Assembly: GCF_001544575.2 (NCBI RefSeq)
Contig: NZ_FCNY02000007.1
Coordinates: 186,001 to 250,000, forward strand
Direction: 5' to 3'
Length of the DNA stretch: 64,000 nucleotides
DNA from: Caballeronia cordobensis
GTDB taxonomy: Bacteria > Pseudomonadota > Gammaproteobacteria > Burkholderiales > Burkholderiaceae
Within the stretch, counting starts at the first letter, position 1; each line of letters begins with the position of its first letter. The notes below the pieces were generated by a model. That model was not told where the DNA came from. It worked only from the letters and a program-made list of their open reading frames with translations, and ran no database searches. Below are positions 9,526-18,409 of the stretch, piece by piece. A program made the translations under genes and the position numbers.

Positions 9526-9553
9526 AAAAGGCGAACGGGTCGCCCCGTCCGCC
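9524..9553 (-). terminator. Rho-independent terminator of ahpC-ahpF
   Basis: GGCGAACGGG pairs with CCCGTCCGCC across a four-base loop with one mismatch. On the minus strand the stem is followed by six T residues (complement of 9524-9529). It lies 30 bases beyond the ahpF stop and abuts the end of the kinase gene. Confidence 0.8.
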
Positions 9554-9582
9554 TCCGGTCAACTCGACGCCTGACTGAACGC

Positions 9583-11169
9583 TCAGGCCGCCGCTTCTTC
9601 TTCGACCACTGCTTCGTCTTCCACCGACCTGCGGATCAGATGATCGAACGCCGACAGCGATGCCTTCGCGCCTTCGCCGACCGCGATCACGATCTGCTTG
9701 AACGGCACCGTGGTCACGTCGCCCGCGGCGAACACGCCCGGCAGCGAGGTCGCGCCCTTCGCATCGACGACGATCTCGCCGTGCTTCGACAACTCCACCG
9801 TGCCTTTGAGCCATTCGGTGTTCGGCACGAGACCGATCTGCACGAACACGCCTTCCAGCTCGACGTGATGTGACGCGCCCGTTGCGCGGTCCGTGTAGGC
9901 GATGCCGCTGACCTTCTTGCCGTCACCGGAAATTTCCGTGGTCTGCGCGTTCGTGACGATCGTCACGTTCTTCAGGCTGCGCAGCTTCTTTTGCAGTACC
10001 GCGTCGGCGCGCAGCTCCGTGCCGAACTCGATCAGCGTCACCGCCGACACGAGGCCCGCGAGGTCGATCGCCGCTTCCACGCCCGAATTGCCGCCGCCGA
10101 CCACCGCGACGCGCTTGCCCTTGAAGAGCGGGCCGTCGCAGTGCGGGCAGTACGCCACGCCGCGGCCGCGGTACTCGCGCTCGCCCGGCACGTTGATTTC
10201 GCGCCAGCGCGCGCCGGTCGAGAGAATCACGGTCTTTGCCTTCAGCACCGCGCCGCTCGCGAGATGAATCTCGTTCACGCGGCCCGGCACGAGCTTGTCG
10301 GCGCGCTGCACGTCCATCACGTCGACTTCATAGCTCTTGACGTGCTGCTCCAGCGCGGTCGCGAACTTCGGCCCTTCGGTTTCCTGCACGGAGACGAAGT
10401 TTTCGATGGCCATCGTGTCGAGCACCTGGCCGCCAAAGCGCTCCGCGACGACGCCCGTGGCGATGCCCTTGCGCGCCGCGTAGATCGCCGCCGCCGCGCC
10501 CGCCGGACCGCCGCCGACGATCAGCACGTCGAACACCGGCTTGTTTTCCAGTTCCTTCGCGGCGCGCGCCGAAGCGCCCGTGTCCAGCTTCGCGAGAATT
10601 TCCTTCACGCCCATGCGGCCCGAGCCGAAGCTCTCGCCGTTGACGAACATCATCGGCACGGACATGACCTCACGCGCTTCGACTTCCTGCTGGAAGAGCG
10701 CGCCGTCGATCGCGACGTGCTTGATGCGCGGATTGATGATCGACATCACGTTCAGCGCCTGCACGACTTCCGGGCAGTTCTGGCACGACAGCGAGAAATA
10801 CGTCTCGAACGCGAAGTCGCCGTCGAGATTCTTGATCTGCTCGATGGTGGCGTCGTCGAGCTTGACCGGATGGCCGCCCGTCTGCAGCAAGGCGAGCACG
10901 AGCGACGTGAATTCATGGCCCATCGGAATGCCGGCGAAATGAATGCCCGCGGGCTTGCCCGGCTCGCCGATGGTGAAGGACGGACGACGCACGCTGGCGT
11001 CCTCTTTCTCGACGACGCTGATCCGCGTGGACAGCGAGGCGATTTCATCGAGCAGGCTTTTCAGCTCGCGCGACTTGTCGCCGCCGTCGAGGAAGGCGAC
11101 GAGTTCGATCGGCCGGGTGACTTTTTCCAAATACGCTTTTAACTGATTCTTGAGATTGGCGTCGAGCAT
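9583..11169 (-). CDS. ahpF: alkyl hydroperoxide reductase subunit F
   Basis: A 528-residue flavoprotein that passes electrons from NADH through FAD and two disulfide centres to AhpC. The N-terminal double thioredoxin-like domain has the redox pair in CQNCPEVV (Cys129/Cys132). The thioredoxin-reductase-like part has [15 protein letters not shown] for FAD, the second redox pair CPHCDGPLF (~344/347), an NADH-binding [10 protein letters not shown] and the closing FAAGDVT. Length matches E. coli AhpF (521). It lies 143 bases downstream of ahpC on the same strand and ends at a terminator, so the two form an operon. The C-terminus carries an extra acidic Glu/Val/Ala tail. Confidence 0.96.
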   Translation of the reverse strand: MLDANLKNQLKAYLEKVTRPIELVAFLDGGDKSRELKSLLDEIASLSTRISVVEKEDASVRRPSFTIGEPGKPAGIHFAGIPMGHEFTSLVLALLQTGGHPVKLDDATIEQIKNLDGDFAFETYFSLSCQNCPEVVQALNVMSIINPRIKHVAIDGALFQQEVEAREVMSVPMMFVNGESFGSGRMGVKEILAKLDTGASARAAKELENKPVFDVLIVGGGPAGAAAAIYAARKGIATGVVAERFGGQVLDTMAIENFVSVQETEGPKFATALEQHVKSYEVDVMDVQRADKLVPGRVNEIHLASGAVLKAKTVILSTGARWREINVPGEREYRGRGVAYCPHCDGPLFKGKRVAVVGGGNSGVEAAIDLAGLVSAVTLIEFGTELRADAVLQKKLRSLKNVTIVTNAQTTEISGDGKKVSGIAYTDRATGASHHVELEGVFVQIGLVPNTEWLKGTVELSKHGEIVVDAKGATSLPGVFAAGDVTTVPFKQIVIAVGEGAKASLSAFDHLIRRSVEDEAVVEEEAAA

Positions 11170-11312
11170 GGCGATGTCCGTTCCTTGACTGGGTGGTGCA
11201 GACGCGTCGCGCCGCGGCGCTGCGAAGATCGCAGTGCCGGACGAACGCGTTTTTGGGGTGAATCCGCCGCTGACGCGCGGCAGATTCGATACGGCTCGTA
11301 GAGGGTACGAGC

Positions 11313-11876
11313 TTAGATCTTGCCGATCAGGTCGAGCGACGGGGTCAGCGTTTCAGCGCCCGGCGTCCACTTGGCGGGGCACACTTGACCCGGGTTCTTG
11401 GCGATGTATTGCGCAGCCTGAACCTTGCGGAGCAGTTCGCCTGCGTCGCGGCCGATGCCGTTGTCGTGGATTTCGCACAGCTTGATCTCGCCTTCCGGGT
11501 TGATCACGAACGTGCCGCGCAGCGCCAGGCCTTCTTCCTCGATCAGCACGTCGAAAGCGCGCGAGATCGCGAGCGTCGGGTCGGCGACCATCGGGTACTG
11601 GATCTTCTGGATCGTGTCCGACGTGTCGTGCCAGGCCTTGTGCGTGAAGTGCGTGTCGGTCGAGACCGAGTAGATTTCCACGCCGAGCTTCTTGAACTCT
11701 TCGTAGCGGTCAGCCAGGTCGCCCAGTTCCGTCGGGCACACGAACGTGAAGTCGGCCGGGTAGAACACGAACACCGACCACTTGCCCTTCAGGCTTTCAT
11801 CGGTGACGGTCACGAAATCGCCATTGTGGTAGGCGGTTGCTTTGAACGGCTTGACTTGGCTGTTGATGATGGGCAT
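11313..11876 (-). CDS. ahpC: alkyl hydroperoxide reductase subunit C (peroxiredoxin)
   Basis: A 187-residue typical 2-Cys peroxiredoxin, the same length as E. coli AhpC. The peroxidatic cysteine is Cys47 in [10 protein letters not shown] and the resolving cysteine is Cys166 in GQVCPAKW. It reduces hydrogen peroxide and organic hydroperoxides in the cytoplasm and is recycled by AhpF, encoded just downstream. An OxyR-type motif and a -10-like TATAGT lie upstream on the minus strand, suggesting peroxide induction. Confidence 0.97.
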   Translation of the reverse strand: MPIINSQVKPFKATAYHNGDFVTVTDESLKGKWSVFVFYPADFTFVCPTELGDLADRYEEFKKLGVEIYSVSTDTHFTHKAWHDTSDTIQKIQYPMVADPTLAISRAFDVLIEEEGLALRGTFVINPEGEIKLCEIHDNGIGRDAGELLRKVQAAQYIAKNPGQVCPAKWTPGAETLTPSLDLIGKI

Positions 11877-11918
11877 TTACCGGTTTCCTTTTTGGAGTGG
11901 TGTTGAAGAAGTGAGTGA

Positions 11919-11985
11919 ACTATACAGGAAAGCTATCGTAGTTGCGAAGTGGATTGATTTTATTGTCGGGATAGGGTTTTCCTAT
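11919..11985 (-). promoter_or_regulatory. ahpC promoter with OxyR-like site
   Basis: On the minus strand a -10-like TATAGT (complement of 11919-11924) has only a poor -35. Upstream at 11971-11985 is ATAG-N7-CTAT, inside the perfect inverted repeat GATAGG-N5-CCTATC (11970-11986). Weaker quarter sites flank it at 7-base spacing (TTAT before, ATAT after). ATAG-N7-CTAT-N7-ATAG-N7-CTAT is the known OxyR consensus. Position ~60 bases before the inferred start fits an OxyR-activated promoter. The assignment is inference from the motif and the ahpC context. Confidence 0.6.
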
Positions 11986-12248
11986 CGCGACGATATGTCG
12001 CCCGCTTCACGTTTGCCCGCGGTTGGCGCGCACATCTGGAAGACATGGCGGCGTGCGTCGCGGTTTCAACGGCAGCAGCATCGAATTCAGAAAATTCGAT
12101 TACGCGGAACGCTCGTACGGGAAAGCGCGGGAAGCGGCGCGCGCCGTGCGACAATCTGCAAACTTTCCCGATGGGCTTTACCATGACGAACCGGGCTGGC
12201 GCACTTCATCAGGCCAAGGTCCGGCGTCGTGGACTCGCAGATTGACTT

Positions 12249-12917
12249 ATGAAAACCGCTTCTCCCCCGCAGGACGTGCAGGCCCCGCAACATCGCTTCG
12301 GCGAGTGTGACGAGTGCGCGGATGTCGAACTCGTCGCTACCGCCACCATTCCGACCCGCTACGGCACCTTCGGTTCCTATGTGTATCGCGTGAAGCATAC
12401 GGACGTCGAGCATATCGCCTTCGTGATGGGCGACGTGAGCGGCGGCGAGCCGGTGCTCACGCGCCTGCATTCCGAATGCGTGACGGGCGACGTCTTCGGC
12501 TCCTACCGCTGCGACTGCGGCGAGCAGCTCGATCTGGCGCTGCGCTATATCGCCGCCGAGAGCCGCGGCATTCTGCTGTATCTGCGCGGGCACGAAGGGC
12601 GCGGCATCGGTCTCGCGAACAAGATTCGCGCGTATGCGCTGCAAGAGCAGGGGCTCGACACCGTCGATGCGAACCTGCATCTCGGCTTGCCCGACGACGC
12701 CCGCGAATACGATTCGGCCGCCGCGATCCTGCGCGCGATGAACGTGAAATCGGTGCGGTTGATGAGCAACAATCCGTCGAAGTTCGACACGCTGCTCAAG
12801 CACGATATTCCCGTGTGCGAACGCGTCGCGCTCGCCATTCCGATGCGCGAGGAAAACGAGCGCTACATCAAGACGAAGCAGGCGCGCTTCGGCCATTATT
12901 TCGACGAAAACGAGTAA
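12249..12917 (+). CDS. ribA: GTP cyclohydrolase II
   Basis: A 222-residue monofunctional GTP cyclohydrolase II, the first committed enzyme of riboflavin synthesis. It opens the imidazole ring of GTP and releases formate and pyrophosphate. The zinc ligands are Cys77, Cys88 and Cys90 in [17 protein letters not shown], and the GTP-handling segment is [11 protein letters not shown]. The first ~25 residues extend the E. coli length (196). No DHBP synthase domain is fused. No FMN riboswitch is recognisable upstream and no other riboflavin genes are adjacent, so it may be a stand-alone or second copy. Confidence 0.95.
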   Translation: MKTASPPQDVQAPQHRFGECDECADVELVATATIPTRYGTFGSYVYRVKHTDVEHIAFVMGDVSGGEPVLTRLHSECVTGDVFGSYRCDCGEQLDLALRYIAAESRGILLYLRGHEGRGIGLANKIRAYALQEQGLDTVDANLHLGLPDDAREYDSAAAILRAMNVKSVRLMSNNPSKFDTLLKHDIPVCERVALAIPMREENERYIKTKQARFGHYFDENE

Positions 12918-12924
12918 GCGCGGC

Positions 12925-13659
12925 CTACTTGGCGTCGTGAAAAATCACGCCGAGCATGTGCCTCCGCCCGGAGCGCAGGCGGCTCACGCCATGCTTCATG
13001 TTCACGCGATACGGCCCGCGCGTGCCTTGCACGGGCCGGTGATGCACCGCGAAGAACACCGCGTCGCCCTGTGAAAGCGGCACGACTTCGGCGCGCGACT
13101 GCATCCGCGGGCGCTGCTCGGTCATCACGAACTCTCCGCCGGTGAAATCGCGGCCGGGCGCGGAAAGCAGGATCGCCATCTGAATCGGGAAGACGTGCTC
13201 GCCGTACAGATCCTGATGCAGGCAGTTGAAATCGCCGGGCACGTAACGCAGCAATAGCGGCGTCGGCCGCGTCTGCCCCGCGCGATGACAGCGCTCGACG
13301 AACGCCGCATGCTCGCGCGGATAGCGCGTCTCGATGTGCATCACCTCGTTCCAGCGATTCGCGAGCGGCGCAAGACGCGGATAAACCGCGCGCCGCACCT
13401 CGTCGAGCAGGTCGGGCAGCGGATACGCGAAGTACTTGTACTCGCCGCGCCCGAAACCGTGGCGCTCCATCACCACACGGCTGCGAAACACGTCGTCGCG
13501 ATCGTAAAGCGCGGCGAGCGTTTCGCATTCGTCGCGCGAGAGCAGGGCGGGCGCGACCGCACAGCCGTAGTCGTTCAGTTGCGATTCGAGCGCGGCCCAG
13601 TCGAGCGCGCCGATGCGTGCTTCCATGTCTTCGGTCGTCGCGCGTTCGAGCACCTTCAT
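12925..13659 (-). CDS. 2-oxoglutarate/Fe(II)-dependent oxygenase (prolyl-4-hydroxylase-like)
   Basis: A 244-residue non-haem iron dioxygenase. The iron ligands are seen as HQD (His148, Asp150) and the distal histidine in MKHGVSRL (His223). Arg229 or a neighbouring arginine would bind 2-oxoglutarate. The spacing and the LLRYVPGDFNCLHQDLYG segment match bacterial 2OG-Fe(II) oxygenases related to prolyl 4-hydroxylase, whose substrate is unknown. The ATG at 13659 follows GGAGAAAGCCA; a longer frame to 13701 lacks a ribosome site. It converges with ribA, with seven bases between stops. Confidence 0.82.
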   Translation of the reverse strand: MKVLERATTEDMEARIGALDWAALESQLNDYGCAVAPALLSRDECETLAALYDRDDVFRSRVVMERHGFGRGEYKYFAYPLPDLLDEVRRAVYPRLAPLANRWNEVMHIETRYPREHAAFVERCHRAGQTRPTPLLLRYVPGDFNCLHQDLYGEHVFPIQMAILLSAPGRDFTGGEFVMTEQRPRMQSRAEVVPLSQGDAVFFAVHHRPVQGTRGPYRVNMKHGVSRLRSGRRHMLGVIFHDAK

Positions 13660-13741
13660 TGGCTTTCTCCGGATAGGCGTGAGTTTGCATGCAGTGTGCA
13701 CTGCCCGCTCACGTCACGCACTCCGGGTCTTGCGGTGCAAT

Positions 13742-14236
13742 TCAGTGCGCCGCCGCGGTTTCGGCGATGCGCTCCTGCAGCGTCTTTTTGCGCGCGGCCA
13801 TCTTCGCGCTGAGCGTGACGAGATCGATCTGCGTCTTGCGCACCGCGGGAAAGAGCGTCGTTTCCTCTTCCTCGATATGATGCGCCGTGTTCTCCCGGAG
13901 CACCTTGAAGGTCGCATCGAAGCCGTCTTCGCCGGCCTTCAGCGTCGCGAACCGGTCGATCAGCGTCTTCACGAGAAAATGCTCGACGTACGCCTCGTCG
14001 ACGTCGATGCGGTCATGCGCGGCGAGCGCCGTCTGCGCGGCCGGATACAACAGTTCTTCCTCGACGATCGTGTGGATCGTCAGCAACTCGCACGCGCGCT
14101 GCACGAGCGTATTCCTGCGTTCGTGGTCGGCGGCGTCAGCGCGTTCGAAGGCGTCGAACAATTGTTCGATCGCACGATGGTCGGCTTCGAGCATGTCGAG
14201 CGCATCGACGGGTCGCGGGGTATGAGCGGTGGACAT
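13742..14236 (-). CDS. hemerythrin HHE-domain protein
   Basis: A 164-residue four-helix protein with the hemerythrin-like ligand pattern: EADHRAIEQLF (His20), LLTIHTIVEEELLYP (His55, Glu59-61), YVEHFLVKTLID (His86) and TAHHIEEEETTLFP (His119/His120, Glu124). Such proteins hold a diiron centre and are linked to oxygen, nitric oxide or iron sensing or storage. It is soluble with no signal peptide. The start at 14236 follows GGAGAACCCAC. A Lys/Arg-rich C-terminal helix follows the domain. Its role here is unknown. Confidence 0.85.
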   Translation of the reverse strand: MSTAHTPRPVDALDMLEADHRAIEQLFDAFERADAADHERRNTLVQRACELLTIHTIVEEELLYPAAQTALAAHDRIDVDEAYVEHFLVKTLIDRFATLKAGEDGFDATFKVLRENTAHHIEEEETTLFPAVRKTQIDLVTLSAKMAARKKTLQERIAETAAAH

Positions 14237-14280
14237 GTGGGTTCTCCAGAAAGGGCGCTGACGGGCCCGCGAGGACCATC

Positions 14281-14302
14281 TTCGTGTCCTCTTCGTGTCC
14301 TC
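14281..14302. repeat. 11-base tandem duplication
   Basis: TTCGTGTCCTC occurs twice head-to-tail (14281-14291 and 14292-14302) in the short gap between the hemerythrin and helicase genes. It is probably a replication-slippage product. Confidence 0.7.
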
Positions 14303-14367
14303 GAAGCGCCCGAGAGCAGCAAGACGAATGCCCGCGATTGACGAGTTAACGGCGGCCGTCCGCGCGT

Positions 14368-16689
14368 CTAAATAGGCGATTCCCTCGAACCGCTCAGGTC
14401 GCGCTGACGCAGCACTTTCACCTGCCACCAGGCGGGCAGCAGGCGGCGCACTTCGGCGCGCGCAAAGCGGTCGTCGATCAGATAGAGCACGCCGCGATCG
14501 AGCGGCCCGCGGATCACGCGCCCGGCGGCCTGCACGACTTTCTGCAAGCCGGGAAAAAGATACGTGTACGCGTAACCTTCGCCGAAGGCTTCGTGCATGC
14601 ACGCCTTCATCTGCTGATTCACGGGGTTCAACTGCGGCAGGCCGAGCGTCGCCACGAACGCGCCGATGAGCCGCGTGCCGGGCAGGTCGATCGCCTCGCC
14701 GAACGCGCCGCCCAGCACCGCGAAGCCGACGCCGCGGCCATCGGGCACGAAGCGCGCGAGGAATTCGCGCTGCGCGGCCTCGCTCATCGCGCGCGATTGC
14801 TGCCAGCACGGAATCGACGGATGCCGTGCCGCGAGCGCCGCCGCGACCTGCGCGAGATACTCGAAGCTGCTGAAAAAGCTCAGATAGTTGCCCTCGGCGC
14901 GAACGAACTGCGCGGCGATCAGATCGGCGATGCGATCGACCGAATGCTCGCGATCGCGGTAGCGCGTGGACAGATCCGCGATCGCGCGCACATCGAGTTG
15001 ATCGGCGCAAAAGGGCGATTCGACGTCGATGCGCACGCTCGATGCCGGCAAGCCGAGCGTATCGGCGTAGAAATGCGCGGGCGTGAGCGTCGCGGAAAAG
15101 AGCGCGACGCTGTGAGCGCGCGCGAAACGCGGCGCGAGGTGCGGCGCGGGAATCACATTGCGCAGACACAGCACGGCATGGCGCTTCTTCGCATTCGACT
15201 TTGCGCCCGAGAGCGTGATATCGAAGATCGAGTGCGTGCCGAAGCGCTCCGCGATGCGCGTGAAGTGCACCGCATCGAAATAGAAGCGCAGGGTGTCGGG
15301 CGTGAAGGCGTCCGGCTGCTCGCCGAGCGTTTCGGTCATCAGCGAGACCGCTTGGCCGAGCGCGGCCAGAAAGCGCGCGGGCGGTTCCGTGTGCGCGGCG
15401 TAGTCGATGTTGGCCGCATGCTGCCCGGCCGCCGTCTCGCTCCAGCTTCGCGCGACGCGGCCGAACGCTTTCTTCAGCAACGGCGGCGCGGCGCGGCGCA
15501 TGAGGTTGAACGCGGCCTGATCGAGCGTCGCGGAGTACATGCCGCGCGCGCGTTCGACGAGGTTATGCGCTTCGTCGACGAGCACCGCGACGCGCCAGCG
15601 ATTCGCCTCCGAGAGCGCGAACAGCATCGCGCTGGTATCGAAGTAATAGTTGTAGTCGCCGACGATCACGTCGCCCCAGCGCGACAGCTCCTGGCTCAGA
15701 TAGTACGGACAGACCTCATGCCGGCGCGCCACGTCCGCGATTGCCGCGCGATCGAGCTGCGCGCATTCGAGCGCGGCGGCGCGCGCACCGGCCAGGCGAT
15801 CGTAGAAGCCGCGCGCAAGCGGACACGATTCGCCGTGACACGCGCGGTCGGGATACTCGCAGGCCTTGTCGCGCGCGACGAGTTCGACGACGCGCAAGGG
15901 CGTGGCCGCGAGCGTTGTCAGCGCATCGAGCGCGAGCTGGCGCCCCGCGCTTTTTGCCGTGAGAAAGAAGATCTTGTCGAGCCGCTGGCCCGGCCACGCC
16001 TTAAGCAGCGGGAACAGCGTGCCGACCGTTTTGCCGATGCCCGTGGGCGCCTGCGCCGCGAGACAGCGCGCGGACACCGCCGAGCGATACACCGCTTCGG
16101 CGAGCGCGCGCTGGCCCGGCCGGAAATCCGCATGCGGAAACAAGAGCGCCGTGAGCGCGGCATCGCGCGCCGCGCCGTGAGCGAGTTCCTGCCGCGCCCA
16201 CGCGATGAAGCGCTCGCATTGCGCCTCGAAATGCGCGGCGAGGGCGCTCGCGCTTTGCGTTTCGACGAGCACGCTTTCGGTCTGATCGACGATATCGAAA
16301 TACACGAGCGCGATCTCGATGGCTTCGAGCCCGAGCTTGCGGCACATCAGATGCCCGTAGACGCGCGCCTGCGCCCAGTGCAGATGCCGATGATTGAGCG
16401 GCATCGAATCGAGCCTGCCGCGATGCGTCTTGATCTCTTCCAGGCGATTGAGCGCGGGATCGTAGCCGTCGGCGCGGCCGCGCACGAGAAGCGGCCCGTA
16501 TTCCGCCGAAAGCGAAATCTCCTTCTGATAACCCGCCGCGCGCCGGCCCGTGACGGTCACGTGGCCCGCGACGCCTTCCTGCGCGCTCGGCGTCGGCGTG
16601 AAGCGAAGGTCCAGATCGCCCTGTTTCGCCGTGAACTCGCACAGCGCGCGCACGGCGACCGTGTAGGCGGGCGCGGATACTGTATGCAT
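14368..16689 (-). CDS. Fe-S superfamily 2 DNA helicase (DinG/XPD-like) with N-terminal nuclease-like domain
   Basis: A 773-residue protein. Residues ~40-115 resemble a PD-(D/E)xK nuclease core (VRGRADGYD, then EEIKTHRG). The helicase part has Walker A APTGIGKT (~215), an inserted set of four cysteines (DKACEYPDRACHGESC to EVCPYY, ~274-323) expected to hold a 4Fe-4S cluster, the VDEAHN box (~369), SATLTP and a C-terminal QAAGRVIRG motif (~716). This layout matches DinG/Rad3 relatives that unwind DNA 5' to 3'. Fusion with a nuclease-like domain suggests a repair role. The start ATG is at 16689. Confidence 0.85.
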   Translation of the reverse strand: MHTVSAPAYTVAVRALCEFTAKQGDLDLRFTPTPSAQEGVAGHVTVTGRRAAGYQKEISLSAEYGPLLVRGRADGYDPALNRLEEIKTHRGRLDSMPLNHRHLHWAQARVYGHLMCRKLGLEAIEIALVYFDIVDQTESVLVETQSASALAAHFEAQCERFIAWARQELAHGAARDAALTALLFPHADFRPGQRALAEAVYRSAVSARCLAAQAPTGIGKTVGTLFPLLKAWPGQRLDKIFFLTAKSAGRQLALDALTTLAATPLRVVELVARDKACEYPDRACHGESCPLARGFYDRLAGARAAALECAQLDRAAIADVARRHEVCPYYLSQELSRWGDVIVGDYNYYFDTSAMLFALSEANRWRVAVLVDEAHNLVERARGMYSATLDQAAFNLMRRAAPPLLKKAFGRVARSWSETAAGQHAANIDYAAHTEPPARFLAALGQAVSLMTETLGEQPDAFTPDTLRFYFDAVHFTRIAERFGTHSIFDITLSGAKSNAKKRHAVLCLRNVIPAPHLAPRFARAHSVALFSATLTPAHFYADTLGLPASSVRIDVESPFCADQLDVRAIADLSTRYRDREHSVDRIADLIAAQFVRAEGNYLSFFSSFEYLAQVAAALAARHPSIPCWQQSRAMSEAAQREFLARFVPDGRGVGFAVLGGAFGEAIDLPGTRLIGAFVATLGLPQLNPVNQQMKACMHEAFGEGYAYTYLFPGLQKVVQAAGRVIRGPLDRGVLYLIDDRFARAEVRRLLPAWWQVKVLRQRDLSGSRESPI

Positions 16690-16720
16690 GTACAGCAGTC
16701 TAGCATGCGGGAATCGGCTA

Positions 16721-18124
16721 TCACGACGCCGCGCGCAGCAATTCCCCGAGCGTTTTCATCGCGCTTTCGATCTGCGGAGACCACGGATGGCCGAAGTTGA
16801 TGCGCACGTAATTTCCATACGCGTGACGCGCGGAAAAGATCGGCCCCGGCGTGACGTTGATGCCGTCTTCGAGCGCGCGCCTATGCAACTGCATCGCATC
16901 GACGTGCTCGGCGAGCCGCAGCCACAGGAAATAGCCGCCGTCGGGCCGCTGAAATTCGACGTCCGGCGGCAGCCAGCGCGCAATAGCGTGCTCCATCGCA
17001 TCGCGCTGGACGAGCAGCGCGCCGCGCAGCTTGCGCAAATGCTTGTCGAAACCGCCGTGCTGCAAATAATCGGCGATCCCCGCCTGAATCGGGATGCTGG
17101 TCGAGATGCTCGTCATCAGCTTGAGACGGCGGATCGCGTCGGCGAAGCGGCCCGCCGCGACCCAGCCGAGCCGATAGCCCGGCGCGAGCGTCTTCGACAG
17201 CGAGGCGCAATGCATCACGAGACCTTGCGTGTCGAAGGCTTTCGCAGGCGGCGGACGATCCTGCGCGAAATGCAGCTCGCCGTAGACGTCGTCTTCGATG
17301 AGCGGCACGCCGTGCGTCGCGAGCAGGTCGACGAGCGCGCGCTTTTTCTCGACGGAGAGCGTGACGCCCGTCGGATTCTGGAAGTTGGTCATGAACCAGC
17401 AAGCGCGCACGGGATGCTTCTGGAGCGCTTCGGCGAGCACGTCGAGATCGAGACCGTCGCGCGGATCGACGGGAATCTCGACCGCGCGCAGGCCGAGATG
17501 CTCGACCGCCTGCAACGCGGCGTAGAAGCAGGGCGATTCGATCGCGACGACATCGCCCGGCTTGGTCACGGCCATCAGGCAGAGCGTGAGCGCTTCCATC
17601 GCGCCGTTCGTGACGATGAGTTCCTCCACCGGCTGCGCGATGCCCATGCCGATGTACCGCAGCGCGATCTGCCGCCGCAACGCCTCGTTCCCCGGCGGCA
17701 TGTCGACGACGGTGCTCCACGGATCGAGCATGCGCGACGCGTGCGCGAGCGACTTCGCGAGACGCGCCAGCGGAAACAGTTTCGGCGATGGAAACGCGGA
17801 GCCGAGCGGCACGACATCCGGACGCTTCACTGCATCGAGCACGGAAAACACGAGGCTGCTTACGTCGATGGGCGCGGGTTCGGTCAGCGTCGCGTGCACT
17901 TTCGGCGCGAGTGCGGCGCCTGGCGCGACGTAATAGCCGGAGCGCTCGCGCGCGCGGATCAAGCCCCACTCTTCGAGCAGGTAATACGCGCGAAAGACCG
18001 TCGATTGGCCGACGCCGTATTGCGTCGTCAGATGCCGCACGGAAGGCAGGCGCGTGCCGACGGGCAGTTGTCCCGCGCGAATCTCGGCGGCCATCGTGTC
18101 GGCAAGGGCTTGGTAACGCTTCAT
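16721..18124 (-). CDS. MocR-type GntR transcriptional regulator with aminotransferase domain
   Basis: A 467-residue regulator. Residues ~1-70 are the GntR winged helix (GTRLPSVRHLTTQYGVGQSTVFRAYYLLEEWGLI region). A linker and a complete fold-type I aminotransferase-like domain follow, with the PLP-binding lysine in ASLSKTLAPGYRLG (~Lys310) and the C-terminal YVRINFGHPW. MocR proteins use PLP, sometimes with an amino acid, as effector and often control divergent neighbours. Here it is divergent from the lipoprotein/flavoprotein operon, 156 bases away, which it may regulate. The C-terminal domain is alignable by eye with the partial protein at the window start. Confidence 0.9.
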   Translation of the reverse strand: MKRYQALADTMAAEIRAGQLPVGTRLPSVRHLTTQYGVGQSTVFRAYYLLEEWGLIRARERSGYYVAPGAALAPKVHATLTEPAPIDVSSLVFSVLDAVKRPDVVPLGSAFPSPKLFPLARLAKSLAHASRMLDPWSTVVDMPPGNEALRRQIALRYIGMGIAQPVEELIVTNGAMEALTLCLMAVTKPGDVVAIESPCFYAALQAVEHLGLRAVEIPVDPRDGLDLDVLAEALQKHPVRACWFMTNFQNPTGVTLSVEKKRALVDLLATHGVPLIEDDVYGELHFAQDRPPPAKAFDTQGLVMHCASLSKTLAPGYRLGWVAAGRFADAIRRLKLMTSISTSIPIQAGIADYLQHGGFDKHLRKLRGALLVQRDAMEHAIARWLPPDVEFQRPDGGYFLWLRLAEHVDAMQLHRRALEDGINVTPGPIFSARHAYGNYVRINFGHPWSPQIESAMKTLGELLRAAS

Positions 18125-18280
18125 CGCATGCTTGAAAAGTGCGTGAAAAGACCGTGAAAGAGCGGGCGCGAAATTGTCTCACACGGATTTGCGAAGGAAT
18201 ATCGGCTGGCCGTCATGCGTTTAATGAACGAGCGGCTGGGTCGCCGCGTTCAATGCCTACGTTCCTTTTGGAGGTGTGTC

Positions 18281-18409
18281 ATGAAGCTCGCCAGAATCGC
18301 CACGGTCATGATGGTGCTGTTCGCCGGTCTGCTCGCGGGATGTCAGACGGACGGTTCGTCCAGTTCGTCCGGCACGACATCGAGCAGCGGCAGCAGCGGC
18401 GGATATTGA
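18281..18409 (+). CDS. very small Ser/Gly-rich lipoprotein
   Basis: A 42-residue lipoprotein. The start at 18281 sits behind an excellent site (GGAGG, seven bases before the ATG). The signal peptide has a short basic start, a hydrophobic core (ARIATVMMVLFAG) and a lipobox LLAGC, with Cys21 as the expected lipidation site. The mature peptide is only ~22 residues, almost all Ser, Gly and Thr. It would sit in the membrane with a flexible tail. The stop overlaps a possible TTG start of the next gene (TTGA at 18406-18409), suggesting coupling. Confidence 0.75.
   Translation: MKLARIATVMMVLFAGLLAGCQTDGSSSSSGTTSSSGSSGGY

Noticed and set aside
11990..12248. FMN riboswitch before ribA
   Set aside because: The conserved AGGGGTCCGGTGAGATTCCC-type core is absent.
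14593..16800. 735-codon plus-strand frame opposite the helicase
   Set aside because: Shadow with Arg-rich composition; the minus-strand helicase has all motifs.
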